Below, one piece after another: positions 14,730 to 14,773 of a stretch of DNA of 14,773 nt. The notes beneath the pieces are model-generated. The model worked only from the letters and a program-made list of their open reading frames with translations. It did not search any database and was not told the DNA's origin. Source of the stretch: an uncultured Eubacteriales bacterium. Lineage in GTDB: Bacteria > Bacillota > Clostridia > Eubacteriales > Anaerofustaceae. A program made the translations under genes and the position numbers. Numbering within the stretch: the first letter of the stretch is position 1; each line of letters begins with the position of its first letter. The DNA lies in assembly GCA_902796565.1 (NCBI GenBank), contig CADBPP010000059.1, positions 1 through 14,773 of the forward strand, read 5' to 3'.

Positions 14730-14765
14730 ATTATATCTGAAAGCAAATTGTAATCGAATACAATT
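14730..14765 (-). promoter_or_regulatory. Promoter of the binding-protein gene with an inverted repeat over the -35 position
   Basis: On the minus strand a perfect TATAAT occupies plus positions 14730-14735. A recognisable -35 box is missing at the expected distance. Instead that place (about 14753-14758) is the centre of an inverted repeat with arms AATTGTA (14746-14752) and TACAATT (14759-14765) and a six-base spacer. A regulator bound there would exclude RNA polymerase or, given the poor -35, could help recruit it. Confidence 0.65.
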
Positions 14766-14773
14766 AGAGTTTA

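Noticed and set aside
1..14773. Possible mobile element, phage, CRISPR or defence island
   Set aside because: No transposase, integrase, att-like repeats, spacer-repeat arrays or known defence domains were seen, and base and codon use look even throughout.

Overview
The window looks like chromosomal DNA of a fairly GC-rich anaerobe of the Bacillota, most likely class Clostridia. The reasons are: separate ATP-type and pyrophosphate-type phosphofructokinases beside a pyruvate kinase with an extra C-terminal domain; strong AGGAGG-like ribosome binding sites; TTGNNN-N17-TATAAT promoters; a LytTR/GHKL two-component pair; a lipoprotein-type solute-binding protein; and frequent AGG (Arg) and ATA (Ile) codons. 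The genus cannot be fixed from the sequence. No RNA genes, insertion sequences, phage genes or CRISPR arrays were seen, and no gene-free stretch exceeds 300 bases.

Layout. (1) 2-2524, plus strand: the 3' part of a DUF2142-type polytopic membrane protein, then a COG2509-type FAD-dependent dehydrogenase, closed by a bidirectional terminator. (2) 2596-6797: a glycolytic block. A PPi-type phosphofructokinase (minus) and an ATP-type PfkA (plus) diverge from a 246-base control region that holds one good promoter for each. PfkA is followed after 14 bases by pyruvate kinase. (3) 6829-8520: a GNAT acetyltransferase (minus) and a D-2-hydroxyacid dehydrogenase (plus) diverge from promoters whose -35 boxes overlap. 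The dehydrogenase promoter places the predicted transcript start on the ATG itself, so its mRNA may be leaderless. (4) 8522-13542: a tightly packed five-gene plus-strand unit. It encodes a LytTR response regulator, a GHKL sensor kinase, a fusion of a MobA/MocA-like nucleotidyltransferase with a ModE-like DNA-binding domain, a FecCD/BtuC-type permease and its ATPase. The last three genes are joined by ATGA stop/start overlaps. (5) 13557-14765, minus: a class III solute-binding lipoprotein converges on that unit from its own promoter, which carries an inverted repeat over the -35 position.

Reading of the system. The most interesting part is 8.5-14.8 kb. A ModE-like winged helix fused to a molybdenum-cofactor-type nucleotidyltransferase, and translationally coupled to a class II importer, suggests that the transporter carries molybdate or tungstate, as the MolBCA system of Haemophilus influenzae does, rather than iron-siderophore or B12. 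The two-component pair is in the same transcription unit and may add an external signal. The binding protein, encoded separately and convergently, probably completes the transporter and may be controlled through the inverted repeat at its promoter. The domain identities are read from the sequence; the substrate and the regulatory circuit are inferred.
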